A DNA stretch of 64,000 bases from a candidate division WOR-3 bacterium. GTDB taxonomy: Bacteria > Hydrothermota > Hydrothermia > Hydrothermales > JAJRUZ01. The notes beneath the pieces are model-generated. The model searched no databases and had not been told where the DNA came from. It saw only the letters and a program-made list of their open reading frames with translations. Positions 54,649 to 63,236 of this stretch are shown here, piece after piece (position 1 is the stretch's first letter; each line of letters opens with the position of its first letter). Made by a program: the position numbers and the translations under genes. The DNA lies in the NCBI GenBank assembly GCA_039804025.1, contig JBDRZP010000001.1:124001-188000 (forward strand). The letters are read 5' to 3'.

Positions 54649-54851
54649 AATTCTTCCTCTTCCTCTTCCTCGTCGTATTCGAAAAATTCTTCCTCTTCCT
54701 CTTCTTCTTCATCTTCAAGAATTGTATCCTCAAAATCAGAATCCTCTATGTATTCATCCTCTTCAGAAAACTCATGACCACATTCAAGACAGTAAAAGTA
54801 TCCTTTTTCAATTTCTTCCACCTTCATTGACCCGCACTCAGGACAAATCAT
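54645..54851 (-). CDS. Small zinc-ribbon protein with acidic tail
   Basis: A 68-residue protein. An N-terminal TFIIB/TFIIS-like ribbon (CPECGSMKVEEIEKGYFYCLECG) is followed by an almost purely Glu/Asp tail from residue 30 on. No enzyme motif is seen; the tail may bind basic proteins or mimic nucleic acid. Its leader has GGAGG 7 nt before the ATG and a T-arm-like element 27 nt before it. Confidence 0.8.
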   Translation of the reverse strand: MICPECGSMKVEEIEKGYFYCLECGHEFSEEDEYIEDSDFEDTILEDEEEEEEEEFFEYDEEEEEEEF

Positions 54852-54878
54852 AATTTTTTTCCTCCTTTTACAAAATTG

Positions 54879-54889
54879 GGGGTTGAACC
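54879..54889 (-). promoter_or_regulatory. Orphan T-arm-like leader element (zinc-ribbon gene)
   Basis: The minus strand reads GGTTCAACCCC within TGGG-TTCAACC-CCCA, a 4-bp stem with the same loop as the rpmF element but a different closing pair. It lies 27 nt before the ATG at 54851; GGAGG lies in between. TAAAAT precedes it by about 14 nt. Confidence 0.7.
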
Positions 54890-54907
54890 CATTTTAAAAA
54901 ATTAATT

Positions 54908-57277
54908 TTACCTTTTAAAAATGAAAAGTGCAAGTAAAAGCACTACTAAAAATGTAAATAACAAATTAAGAAAAATTCCTATATAATGAAATTTTGAACC
55001 AAATTTGAAAACTATCTCATGCTCACCTTCAGGAACTAAAAGACCTATAAAAGCGTAATTGAGAGGAAAAACTTCTTTTTTCTCTCCATCAATGTAAGCA
55101 TTCCACCCCTTATGATAATTCATGGAAAAGATAAGTATGGAATTTTTACTTATGTTTATTTTAATTCTGTATAAATCAGGCTTTCTTTCAATAATTTCTA
55201 AGCTTTTTAAAAAAACATGAACATTTTCAAATTCCATGTAATTCTTTGGTAAAAAATTTTTTTCTATTACAGCGAAAGAATCAGCATAATTTTTCTCCAC
55301 TATAAGGGAAAGCGCTTCCTCAGGTGAATTAGCAACATAAAATTTATTTCTTAAATAAAATCTTCCAAAATCCTTTTTATTTTCAAAAATATAGTATTTT
55401 TTACCTTTAAAAACAAGTTCCATATCCTTTGTGTAATCTAACAGAAACTTAACTATACTTTTTTCTCTACCCCTTAAAATTGTTGTATCCATCGGGAAAA
55501 TTGGCAATATAAAATATTTTATATTAATTAAGTTCAAAAGATTCCTGTTTTTAATCAAATTCTGTGGATTAAACATAACTGATTCACCTGCACCTATAAA
55601 ATCTTGATACCTTTTAAGGGGGTTACCCACATATCCTCCTGCATCTTCAATTCCATAAATTGTTAAAATACCATCATTATCATGCTCATAAAAGTTAGGT
55701 AAATAAAAAACTCTGAAAAAACTTTTATCTTTTTCTAAAAAATTTATAACTTCATCCTTCTGTGTATATTCTTTAAGTTCCGTTGATTTTAAAAAATTCG
55801 GTCTCAAAAATACAAAAACCTCAAAAAAAGTAATAAGAGGGAAAATAAGAAATAATATTTCTTTTTCCAGATTGATTTTTATAACATAAAAGATAATATA
55901 AACAAAAATAAGCTCGAAAATTAAAATGTAAATGTTTCTAACAAACAAGGTCATTGCTCGATCAAAGGCAAATAGTTTTTGATTTATTTCTCCTCTTTCT
56001 AATGGGTAATTATTTATAATATCTTTAAATAGGTTTCTAAGAGAAGAGAAAAAAACAAGAATAAGAATAAATAAGATTAAAAAAATCAAAAAGGTGTATT
56101 TTACTCTTTTATCATTAAAATTTTCACTTAAATAAGAAAGTCCTATTGCTGAAATAGTTACAAGGCAAAAGGTGGTTAAAAAGAATATATTTGATGGTCC
56201 TCTGAATTTACTGATACCTGGAACAATATAATAAAAAATTTTATGGGTAATAAAGTAATTTCCCCACGAAAAGGTTAAAGTGATAAAAAAGATTATAAAG
56301 AAAAAAATTAAATTTTTTTTATTCTTTGAGAAAAAAGCAAATATAAAAAGCATAAAGGGGAAAAGCCCTATATAATAGTGATTAAGTCTAAAGAAATTCG
56401 GACCCCAATAAGTTTCAAGGAAACCTGTAAAATTTATAAAAATTATATCAAAGGTCTCAAGGGGGAAAAGTGACCAGCTCGAAGCATACTCATAACCTCG
56501 ACCAGCTCCCCTTGCCAGTGCTTTTAGATTTTGTATAACCGGTAAAATATAAGGTGAATAAAGTAAAATTGTGAAAATAATACCAATTAAAGCATAAAAG
56601 GTTAGTTTTAATTTATCTATTAATTTTAATTTACTTGTAAATAAGAGAAAAAAGAAAAATGGGATATAAAGGAAAAAGGAAAAATAGGTAAATTGGAATT
56701 GACCACTAAGAAACTGCCATCCTGCAAAATAACCTGCTAAAATAAAAAATAAAAGTTTTTTTCTTTCAACACCAAGTAAAAGAAAATACATAACAAGGGG
56801 CAAAAGTGAGGAACTTACAAGCCTATTTAAATGCCCTGCTGATGTGTTTGTTATCAAAATACCTGAAAAAGAGTAAAAGACTCCTGCAATGAAAGCAAAG
56901 AGTGATTTTATTTTTAATTCCTTTAGAAAAAGATATGTTCCAAATCCTGCTAAAACTGTATAAAAAAAGAAACTGAAATTAAAGTGGATATGAGTTGGCA
57001 AAAAAATTCTTAGTAATCCTGTAGGTGTGAAAATATCCATCCAGAAGGCTTCTAAAATCGGGTAACCTGCTCTTTCAAAGGGAAACCATAGTGGTAAATA
57101 GAAGTTTTTAAGGTAATTAGATAACCATTCTCTTGCAACATATCCTCCAAGAAGGTAATCAGACCCTGCTAAAAGTTTTCCTGTTATAAGTGGATTATAA
57201 AAATAAATAAGGGATAAAAGAGCGTATATAAAAAATACCCTTATTTTTGAATTAAAAAATTCATTTAAATTTTTCAT
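54908..57277 (-). CDS. YfhO-like polytopic membrane protein
   Basis: A 789-residue inner-membrane protein with 12 or more hydrophobic helices in the first 480 residues, a soluble region (about 480-755) and a final helix. SDYLLGGYVAREWLSNYLKNFYLPLWFPFERAGYPIL-type loops and the C-terminal NYHKGWNAYIDGEKKEVFPLNYAFIGLLVPEGEHEIVFKF match YfhO-type (GT-C-like) proteins, which are linked to glycan or lipid-linked glycosylation. It overlaps the AlkP-like gene by 4 nt. Confidence 0.78.
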   Translation of the reverse strand: MKNLNEFFNSKIRVFFIYALLSLIYFYNPLITGKLLAGSDYLLGGYVAREWLSNYLKNFYLPLWFPFERAGYPILEAFWMDIFTPTGLLRIFLPTHIHFNFSFFFYTVLAGFGTYLFLKELKIKSLFAFIAGVFYSFSGILITNTSAGHLNRLVSSSLLPLVMYFLLLGVERKKLLFFILAGYFAGWQFLSGQFQFTYFSFFLYIPFFFFLLFTSKLKLIDKLKLTFYALIGIIFTILLYSPYILPVIQNLKALARGAGRGYEYASSWSLFPLETFDIIFINFTGFLETYWGPNFFRLNHYYIGLFPFMLFIFAFFSKNKKNLIFFFIIFFITLTFSWGNYFITHKIFYYIVPGISKFRGPSNIFFLTTFCLVTISAIGLSYLSENFNDKRVKYTFLIFLILFILILVFFSSLRNLFKDIINNYPLERGEINQKLFAFDRAMTLFVRNIYILIFELIFVYIIFYVIKINLEKEILFLIFPLITFFEVFVFLRPNFLKSTELKEYTQKDEVINFLEKDKSFFRVFYLPNFYEHDNDGILTIYGIEDAGGYVGNPLKRYQDFIGAGESVMFNPQNLIKNRNLLNLINIKYFILPIFPMDTTILRGREKSIVKFLLDYTKDMELVFKGKKYYIFENKKDFGRFYLRNKFYVANSPEEALSLIVEKNYADSFAVIEKNFLPKNYMEFENVHVFLKSLEIIERKPDLYRIKINISKNSILIFSMNYHKGWNAYIDGEKKEVFPLNYAFIGLLVPEGEHEIVFKFGSKFHYIGIFLNLLFTFLVVLLLALFIFKR

Positions 57278-58845
57278 AAGTATCCAAGTCCTTTTAAATG
57301 TTCCTTTATAGATTCTTCCTCCTCCTCTTTCAGTTCTTTTACTTTATAAGGTATATATTCTTTATCAAAATATTTTATTCTTTCCTTTTCTATATTTTTT
57401 TCAAATAGCTCCTCGCAAATTTTTCCATCCATATCTTTTATAAGAGGTTCGTGAAGTGCATAGAGAAAATTTGGAATTGCATCTAAAAGGGAAAGTTTAG
57501 GACCTTTAAAACCTCTTTTAAACCCGTCTCCATTAAAAATATAAATCCCTTCAAGGTCTCCCATATGATGTCCTCTTATATCTGGTCTTTCAATTATTCT
57601 ATCAAAAACCTTAGAAGTTAAATTTACATTAATTTTGTATGAAGGAGAAGTGGTATAAACAACTTCTGGCATAAAATCAAAATAAGGTCCAAAAAAAATT
57701 TCATATTTTGTAAACGCTTTTAAAATGGGTTTTTTGTTTACCTCTTCATCAGTAAGTTTCAAAAGTTCTTCTTTAAGTTCAAAGGCAAGTTTTCTTTTTT
57801 CCTCCTCATTTTTAAAAAATTTAGGGTTAAAGTAAAGTCCAGCATACCAGTTGGCATAAACCTTTGTTTCTTCCCATTCAATTCTCTTTTTCATTTCCTC
57901 CCTTGCTATTTTGAATTTTAGTCTTTCAGGAACAAAATTTCTTACAAAACTCATATACTTTAGAGTAAGAACACCAGCCTCATATAAAAATCTTGAAAAT
58001 TTCCCTCTTATTGTTTTTTTTCTTTTTAAAAGACCTTTTAATTCAAGCCATCTATTTATATAGAAATATCTTTCAGGTGCTTTATGAAATCCATGGTCAG
58101 ACATTATAAGAATCACTTCAGGTTTTAGTATCTTATACATTTCTTCTATTGCTCTGTCTATTTTTTTAAAATATTCATAAACTTTATTTTCATCATCAAA
58201 GAAAAAGTGCATAAAATCATCAAATTCTTTAAAATCTATTATGAAAAAATCTGGATTTTTTTCTTTTAAAAGTTTTAAAGCATAATAAATCCTTCTATCA
58301 AGCAAATCATAAAACATTTTTTCAATTTTAACTCTATCAAGATATTTATCTTTAAATCCAAAGCCAGTAGAAAGTTCTGATTTTATTTTATAATCCTTAA
58401 GTTCATCTTTTAATTCAGGTGGATATGTGTAATCAATAGCACCTTTTGGTGTTAAAAAGTCAGAAATTAGAAAACCATTAACTTTTTTAGGAGGATAAGT
58501 AACAGGAACATTCATAACTCCTACTTTATAGTTAAGTTCGCTTAAATATTCCCAGATAGTCCAGGTTTTAATTTCATTTGCACTTAAAAAATGAGACTTT
58601 GAGAAAGCTTCAGGATCAAATCCTTCTGATTTTATTAGAAATGGACCGATTTTAGCAGGATTTTTTCCTGTGTAAAAACAGGGCCATGCTATCATTGTAT
58701 AGGGCGGTATAGTTGTTTCAAGTATTCCAAAAACCCCCTCTTCAATCAGTTTTCCTGTGAAGAGAAGTTTTTTTTCAGTAAACCATTTTGAAAATAAGTG
58801 GTATGGGGCTCCATCAAGACCGATTATAAGGGATTTTTTTCTCAA
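57274..58845 (-). CDS. Alkaline-phosphatase-superfamily phosphodiesterase/transferase
   Basis: A 523-residue type I phosphodiesterase/nucleotide pyrophosphatase-like enzyme. Metal ligands and nucleophile appear as IGLDGAPYH at the N-terminus, a Thr/Ser in TMIAWPCFYTGKNP, DFKEFDDFMHFF, IMSDHGFHKAP and RGHHMG. No signal peptide is visible, so it could be cytoplasmic, acting on nucleotides, sugar phosphates or lipid intermediates. The start is TTG 11 nt after tRNA-Val, with the T-arm 22 nt before the TTG. With the YfhO-like gene it forms a tRNA-led operon. Confidence 0.82.
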   Translation of the reverse strand: MRKKSLIIGLDGAPYHLFSKWFTEKKLLFTGKLIEEGVFGILETTIPPYTMIAWPCFYTGKNPAKIGPFLIKSEGFDPEAFSKSHFLSANEIKTWTIWEYLSELNYKVGVMNVPVTYPPKKVNGFLISDFLTPKGAIDYTYPPELKDELKDYKIKSELSTGFGFKDKYLDRVKIEKMFYDLLDRRIYYALKLLKEKNPDFFIIDFKEFDDFMHFFFDDENKVYEYFKKIDRAIEEMYKILKPEVILIMSDHGFHKAPERYFYINRWLELKGLLKRKKTIRGKFSRFLYEAGVLTLKYMSFVRNFVPERLKFKIAREEMKKRIEWEETKVYANWYAGLYFNPKFFKNEEEKRKLAFELKEELLKLTDEEVNKKPILKAFTKYEIFFGPYFDFMPEVVYTTSPSYKINVNLTSKVFDRIIERPDIRGHHMGDLEGIYIFNGDGFKRGFKGPKLSLLDAIPNFLYALHEPLIKDMDGKICEELFEKNIEKERIKYFDKEYIPYKVKELKEEEEESIKEHLKGLGYL

Positions 58846-58856
58846 ATTTTTTTTAG

Positions 58857-58930
58857 TGGGCGGGCGAGGATTTGAACCTCGGGCCTCCGGCTTGTAAAGC
58901 CGACGCTCTCACCATCTGAGCTACCCGCCC
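58857..58930 (-). tRNA. tRNA-Val (anticodon TAC)
   Basis: On the minus strand: acceptor GGGCGGG/CCCGCCC, D arm GCTC/GAGC, anticodon stem TCGGC/GCCGG with loop TTTACAA (anticodon TAC), T arm CGAGG/CCTCG with loop TTCAAAT, discriminator A. CCA is not encoded. The next gene starts 11 nt downstream. Confidence 0.96.
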
Positions 58931-58980
58931 GCAAGGTAGATATTATAATTAAAAAAATTAAAATAAGTAAAATTATTAAT

Positions 58981-61440
58981 TTATACTGTTATCTCTTCCT
59001 TTTTTAAAGATAAAAGTAATTTTTTATATTTTTCCGGAGTTTTAAATTGACTAAGAGCTTCCTTTGTCTTTTCAATCTCCTCCTTAGTCACAGTTTTTAC
59101 AATTTCTGCCATTTCCCTCATTTTATTTGCAAACTGAATTCCCTCTGCAGCTGAGAACCAATCCAGCTGAACCCTTTCTTTTCTTATTCCAATTCTTTCA
59201 AGTCGCTTCATCAAATTTTCATATCTTCTTTTTGTATTTAAATTTGCATAGTTATAATGACAATCTCCTATATGACAACCAGACCATAAAACTGCTCCAG
59301 CACCTTTTTTTAGAGCATGGATAATAAAATCTGGTTTTACTCTTGCTGAACACATTGTTCTTATTATTCTTGAATTCGGTGGATACTGGAATCTTGAAAC
59401 ACCAGCAAGGTCTGCACCAGCATAGGAACACCAGTTACAAGCAAAAACAAGAACTTTATTTTCAGGTTCTTCTTCAAGTAAGGCATCAATCTGAGCATAA
59501 ATTGCTTCATCAGGGAAATGCCTCATATCAATTGCTTCAGAAGGACACTCAGCACCACATGCACCACAACCAGCACAGGAAGCCTCAATTAATTTTGGAA
59601 CATTCCTTTCCTCTTTACTCCATATCCAGGCACTGTAAGGACAAACATTAGCACACATTCCGCACCTCTTACAAACATCAGGATCTATTACAGGCGTTAA
59701 AGCCTCAACAGTCACTTCTCCCTTAGCCATCAAAATTCCTGCCCTTGCCGCTGCAGCAGAAGCTTGAGTTACACTATCTTTTATATCCTTTGGACCCTCA
59801 GCACAACCTGCAAGAAAAACACCTCCTATTGCAGTATCAACTGGTTTTAATTTAGGATGAGACTCAAGATAAAAACCATCCTCTGATAAACTTAAAGTAA
59901 GCTTTTTCTGAATTTCTTCCCTATCCCTCCTTGGAATTAAACCAACTGAAAGTATCACCATATCAGCTTCAAGCTCAACAATTTTTGATAAAAGAGTATC
60001 TTCTGCATAAATTTTTAACCGTTTATCTTCTAATTCTTCAACTCTTGAAGGTAAACCCCTTATATAAACAACACCTTCCTCTTTACTTCTCCTGAAAAGA
60101 TCCTCAAATCCCTTACCAAAAGCCCTTATATCCTGATAAAAAACATATATCTGTGTTTCTGGCCAGTGCTCCTTAATTAAAAGAGCATCCTTCACCGTAT
60201 TCATACAGCATACATTAGAACAGTATTTATTATTCCTTAAATCCCTTGAACCTACACACTGAATAAAAGCAACTACCTTTGGAATTTTACCATCAGAAGG
60301 TCTTATAAGTGTTCCTTTTGTGGGGCCTGCTGAATTTATGAGCCTTTCAAATTCAAGAGAGGTTATAACATTTTCATAAATTCCGTAACCATAATCATGA
60401 TTTTCCCTTGGGTCATAAACATCCATACCTGTTGCTATTATTATTGTCCCAACATCAATTTCAACAATTTCATCCTTGTCATTAAAATTTATTGCCTTCT
60501 TTTCACAAGCTGTTATACACTCCTCACATACTATTGTTCCTTTTTTGATATTTAAACATAAACTCGGGTCTATTATATACTGGGTAGGAACTGCCTGAGG
60601 GAAAGGAATATATATAGCCTTCCTTGTTGCCATTCCAACATCAAACTCATTAGGGGACTCGTTAGGACAAACTTTTGAACACTCACCACATGCAGTGCAT
60701 TCTTTTGTTACATATCTTGCCTTTTTCAAAATTTTAACATGGAAGTTTCCAATATAACCCGTTATTTCTTTAACAATAGAATTAGTATATATTTTTATGT
60801 TAGGATGTCTACCTGCCTCCGCCATTTTAGGAGCAAGAATACATATTGAACAATCCATTGTTGGAAATGTCTTATCAATTTGAGCCATTCTACCACCTAT
60901 GGAAGGCTCCTTTTCAACCATAAATACCTCATATCCTGTATCTGCAAGATCAAGAGCAGCCTGAATTCCAGCCACTCCTCCACCAATGACAAGTGCTTTT
61001 TTAATAATAGGAACTTTTGCTTCTTTCTGGGGTTTTAAAAATCTAGCTCTTGAAACTGCCGCCTTTACAAGATCTTTTGCCTTTTCTGTAGCCTCCTTTC
61101 TTTCGTAAAGATGAACCCAAGAGCAGTGTTCCCTTATATTTGCCATTTCTAAAAGGTACTTATTTAAACCAGCCTCTTCAATTGTTTTTCTAAAGGTAGG
61201 CTCATGCAATCTTGGAGAACAGGATGCAACAACTACTCTATTTAATTTATATTCTTTAATATCATTTTTTATCATCTCCTGTCCTGGATCAGAACAGGTA
61301 TACTTATAATCCCTTGCTATAACTACATTTGGTAAAGTTGATGCAAATTTTGCAACCTCAGCACAATCAACACTACCTGCAATGTTTAAACCACAATGGC
61401 ATACATAAACTCCTATCCTTATTTCTTCGTTATTATTCAT
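58981..61440 (-). CDS. hdrA: HdrA-MvhD fusion: CoB-CoM heterodisulfide reductase-like subunit A
   Basis: An 819-residue flavin/iron-sulfur protein. An N-terminal HdrA domain (residues 1-140 with scattered Cys) precedes the FAD site GGGVAG (153-158). Clusters follow: CTACGECSKVCPNE, CEECITACEK, and two late ferredoxin motifs CKRCGMCANVCPYS and CAGCGACGAECPSE. The last 140 residues (FACNWCSYAGADLAG, RTMCSARVKP, GCHIGDCHY) are an MvhD/FlpD domain, which normally passes electrons from a hydrogenase or dehydrogenase to HdrA. The protein is probably the electron-bifurcating centre of an HdrABC complex. GGAGG lies 9 nt before the ATG. Confidence 0.93.
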   Translation of the reverse strand: MNNNEEIRIGVYVCHCGLNIAGSVDCAEVAKFASTLPNVVIARDYKYTCSDPGQEMIKNDIKEYKLNRVVVASCSPRLHEPTFRKTIEEAGLNKYLLEMANIREHCSWVHLYERKEATEKAKDLVKAAVSRARFLKPQKEAKVPIIKKALVIGGGVAGIQAALDLADTGYEVFMVEKEPSIGGRMAQIDKTFPTMDCSICILAPKMAEAGRHPNIKIYTNSIVKEITGYIGNFHVKILKKARYVTKECTACGECSKVCPNESPNEFDVGMATRKAIYIPFPQAVPTQYIIDPSLCLNIKKGTIVCEECITACEKKAINFNDKDEIVEIDVGTIIIATGMDVYDPRENHDYGYGIYENVITSLEFERLINSAGPTKGTLIRPSDGKIPKVVAFIQCVGSRDLRNNKYCSNVCCMNTVKDALLIKEHWPETQIYVFYQDIRAFGKGFEDLFRRSKEEGVVYIRGLPSRVEELEDKRLKIYAEDTLLSKIVELEADMVILSVGLIPRRDREEIQKKLTLSLSEDGFYLESHPKLKPVDTAIGGVFLAGCAEGPKDIKDSVTQASAAAARAGILMAKGEVTVEALTPVIDPDVCKRCGMCANVCPYSAWIWSKEERNVPKLIEASCAGCGACGAECPSEAIDMRHFPDEAIYAQIDALLEEEPENKVLVFACNWCSYAGADLAGVSRFQYPPNSRIIRTMCSARVKPDFIIHALKKGAGAVLWSGCHIGDCHYNYANLNTKRRYENLMKRLERIGIRKERVQLDWFSAAEGIQFANKMREMAEIVKTVTKEEIEKTKEALSQFKTPEKYKKLLLSLKKEEITV

Positions 61441-61455
61441 AATTTTCCCCTCCTT

Positions 61456-62238
61456 TTATATAGAAAAAGGTTTTATTCTGTGAAATTCAAATCCTAAGTT
61501 TTCTTTATCAAGCCCAAGAGAATAAGCAAGAAGTTCAAAATAAAAGTACACAGGTATTTCCCTTTTATCATTTGCTAAAACATTTTCAAACTGTGAAAAA
61601 CAAGAAGGACATATAACAACAATACCATCAACATTTTTAAATTCATCTATTCTTTTTCTTGCAAGGAAAAAGGAAAGTTCCTTATCTGTTATAAAATTGG
61701 GTAAACCACAACAGCTTTCTGTCCCTTCAACTGCTTCTGCTCCAAGAAGCTCAACCATTTCTTTCAAAACATTAACTTCCTTTAATTCCTTAAATTCAGT
61801 TAAAGTAAGAGAGGTAGGTCTTTTGAAATGACACCCTTCATGTATTCCAAACCTTTTTCCATTTAAGGGATTTATTATTTTATTCTTTATTTCTTCTTTT
61901 TTATTTTTCCAAAGAGTATATAAAAGATGTTCTACAGGAATTGATTTACCATTAAAGAAAGTCTTTTTAACTGTAAAAAGTGTTTCAAAACATCCATTAC
62001 ATATTGTTACAAGTTTAGAACCAAGATTTTTTGCAATTTCTAAATTTCTTATCCCCCTTTCCTTCCATTCTTTATAGGATAAAGACCTCACCCAAACAGG
62101 ATCAGGACAGCAGGAAAATTCATCACTCATTTTAAATTCAATATTGAGTTTTTGTAAGATAAACCTTGTTGAATAATCAAAGCCTGGAAATTTTCTTGAA
62201 GCAAGACATCCAGGAAAATATACAATGGTTTCGTTCAT
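61456..62238 (-). CDS. hdrB: Heterodisulfide reductase-like subunit B
   Basis: A 260-residue protein with two CCG-type domains that hold the non-cubane iron-sulfur clusters where disulfides are reduced. Cysteine sets: FPGC...SCCPD...CNGC and GCH...SCCGLP...CPSC. The first set reads CCP where CCG is usual. In methanogens the substrate is CoM-S-S-CoB; here it is unknown. A GGGG-type Shine-Dalgarno sequence precedes the ATG. It lies between hdrC and hdrA. Confidence 0.92.
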   Translation of the reverse strand: MNETIVYFPGCLASRKFPGFDYSTRFILQKLNIEFKMSDEFSCCPDPVWVRSLSYKEWKERGIRNLEIAKNLGSKLVTICNGCFETLFTVKKTFFNGKSIPVEHLLYTLWKNKKEEIKNKIINPLNGKRFGIHEGCHFKRPTSLTLTEFKELKEVNVLKEMVELLGAEAVEGTESCCGLPNFITDKELSFFLARKRIDEFKNVDGIVVICPSCFSQFENVLANDKREIPVYFYFELLAYSLGLDKENLGFEFHRIKPFSI

Positions 62239-62240
62239 TT

Positions 62241-62663
62241 TTACCCCCTTGTTTTAACTTCAACCATATAATTTTCTATCCATTTTTTTGCTCTTGGGGA
62301 AAGAGGAACAGAAAATCCTTCTTTTCTTACACTTTCAAGCTCCTGTAAGGGTAATTTAGGTGCAAAGCCCTTTTCAGTTGCTTTTGTTCTCAGGTAAACT
62401 ATAAGTTCTACAAAATTAATCTTCTGTGGACAGTTTTCAGCACACTCATAACAGGTTGTGCACCTCCATATATCATCTAATTTTAAAACATCCTCAGCAC
62501 CTATATTTACCATTTCAATAATTCTTCTTGGATTAAATTTTTCCGGTTCAAGATTAAAAAGAGGACAAAAAGAAGAACACTTTCCACATTGATAACACAT
62601 TAAAATCTTATGTTCACCCAGTTCCCTATTAACTTCCTCCTTAAAATATGGATTTAGTTTCAT
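62241..62663 (-). CDS. hdrC: Heterodisulfide reductase-like subunit C
   Basis: A 140-residue iron-sulfur protein with two 4Fe-4S motifs, CYQCGKCSSFCP and CTTCYECAENCP, that carries electrons between HdrA and HdrB. No membrane part is present, so the complex is of the soluble type. It starts within 4 nt of the korC stop and ends 2 nt before hdrB. Confidence 0.93.
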   Translation of the reverse strand: MKLNPYFKEEVNRELGEHKILMCYQCGKCSSFCPLFNLEPEKFNPRRIIEMVNIGAEDVLKLDDIWRCTTCYECAENCPQKINFVELIVYLRTKATEKGFAPKLPLQELESVRKEGFSVPLSPRAKKWIENYMVEVKTRG

Positions 62664-63235
62664 TTCTTTACCCCCGCTTTTAAAACTTCTTCAGCAAGGT
62701 TTATACCAAGTTCAAAAGCTTTAATATTTATTTCTGCATAATCTTTTTTAACAGAAGCTTTTATTGATTTTTTTAATGCTTCTTCAGAACAAATCCCCGT
62801 AATCCTCTGAAGTGCACCAAGCATAATAGAGTTTGCTACAAGTTTATTACCAAGCTCTTCTGCCTTTCTTGTTGCAGGAATAGGGTATAATTCTAAATCA
62901 TTCCGATCTAAATTTAAGGTAACAAGGTCTGAATCATAAATTAAAATTCCATTTTTTTTAATTTTATTTGCATAGACATTCAAAGCTTCCTGTGACATAC
63001 AAACAAGAACATCAGGCTCAGTAACTTTCGGGTAGGAAACCATTTCAGAAGGATTATCTGAAATAACAACTCCTGATGAACAGGCACCACCTCTTGCTTC
63101 AGGTCCATAACTCTGTGTCATTGAACTATTCCTTCCTTCAAATACAGTTATAGCCTGACCAAGAATATAACCGGATAAAACTATCCCCTGACCCCCAAAA
63201 CCGGCAAATTGTATTTCCTTTATATTCTTTTCCAT
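62660..63235 (-). CDS. korC: 2-oxoacid:ferredoxin oxidoreductase, gamma subunit
   Basis: A 191-residue gamma (CoA-binding-domain) subunit: GFGGQGIVLSGYILGQA is the diagnostic start, and YGPEARGGACSSGVVIS follows. It works with the alpha and beta chains to oxidise a 2-oxoacid (probably 2-oxoglutarate) with CoA and reduce ferredoxin. The start is ATG with GGAGG upstream, 1 nt after the korB stop. The substrate is inferred from resemblance to Kor rather than Por or Vor. Confidence 0.88.
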   Translation of the reverse strand: MEKNIKEIQFAGFGGQGIVLSGYILGQAITVFEGRNSSMTQSYGPEARGGACSSGVVISDNPSEMVSYPKVTEPDVLVCMSQEALNVYANKIKKNGILIYDSDLVTLNLDRNDLELYPIPATRKAEELGNKLVANSIMLGALQRITGICSEEALKKSIKASVKKDYAEINIKAFELGINLAEEVLKAGVKK

Positions 63236-63236
63236 T

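Noticed and set aside
54645-54760. Frameshift or sequencing artefact in the Glu/Asp-rich tail of the zinc-ribbon protein
   Set aside because: The frame is continuous, the stop overlaps thpR by 4 nt as in the other operon junctions, and acidic tails on small zinc ribbons are plausible.
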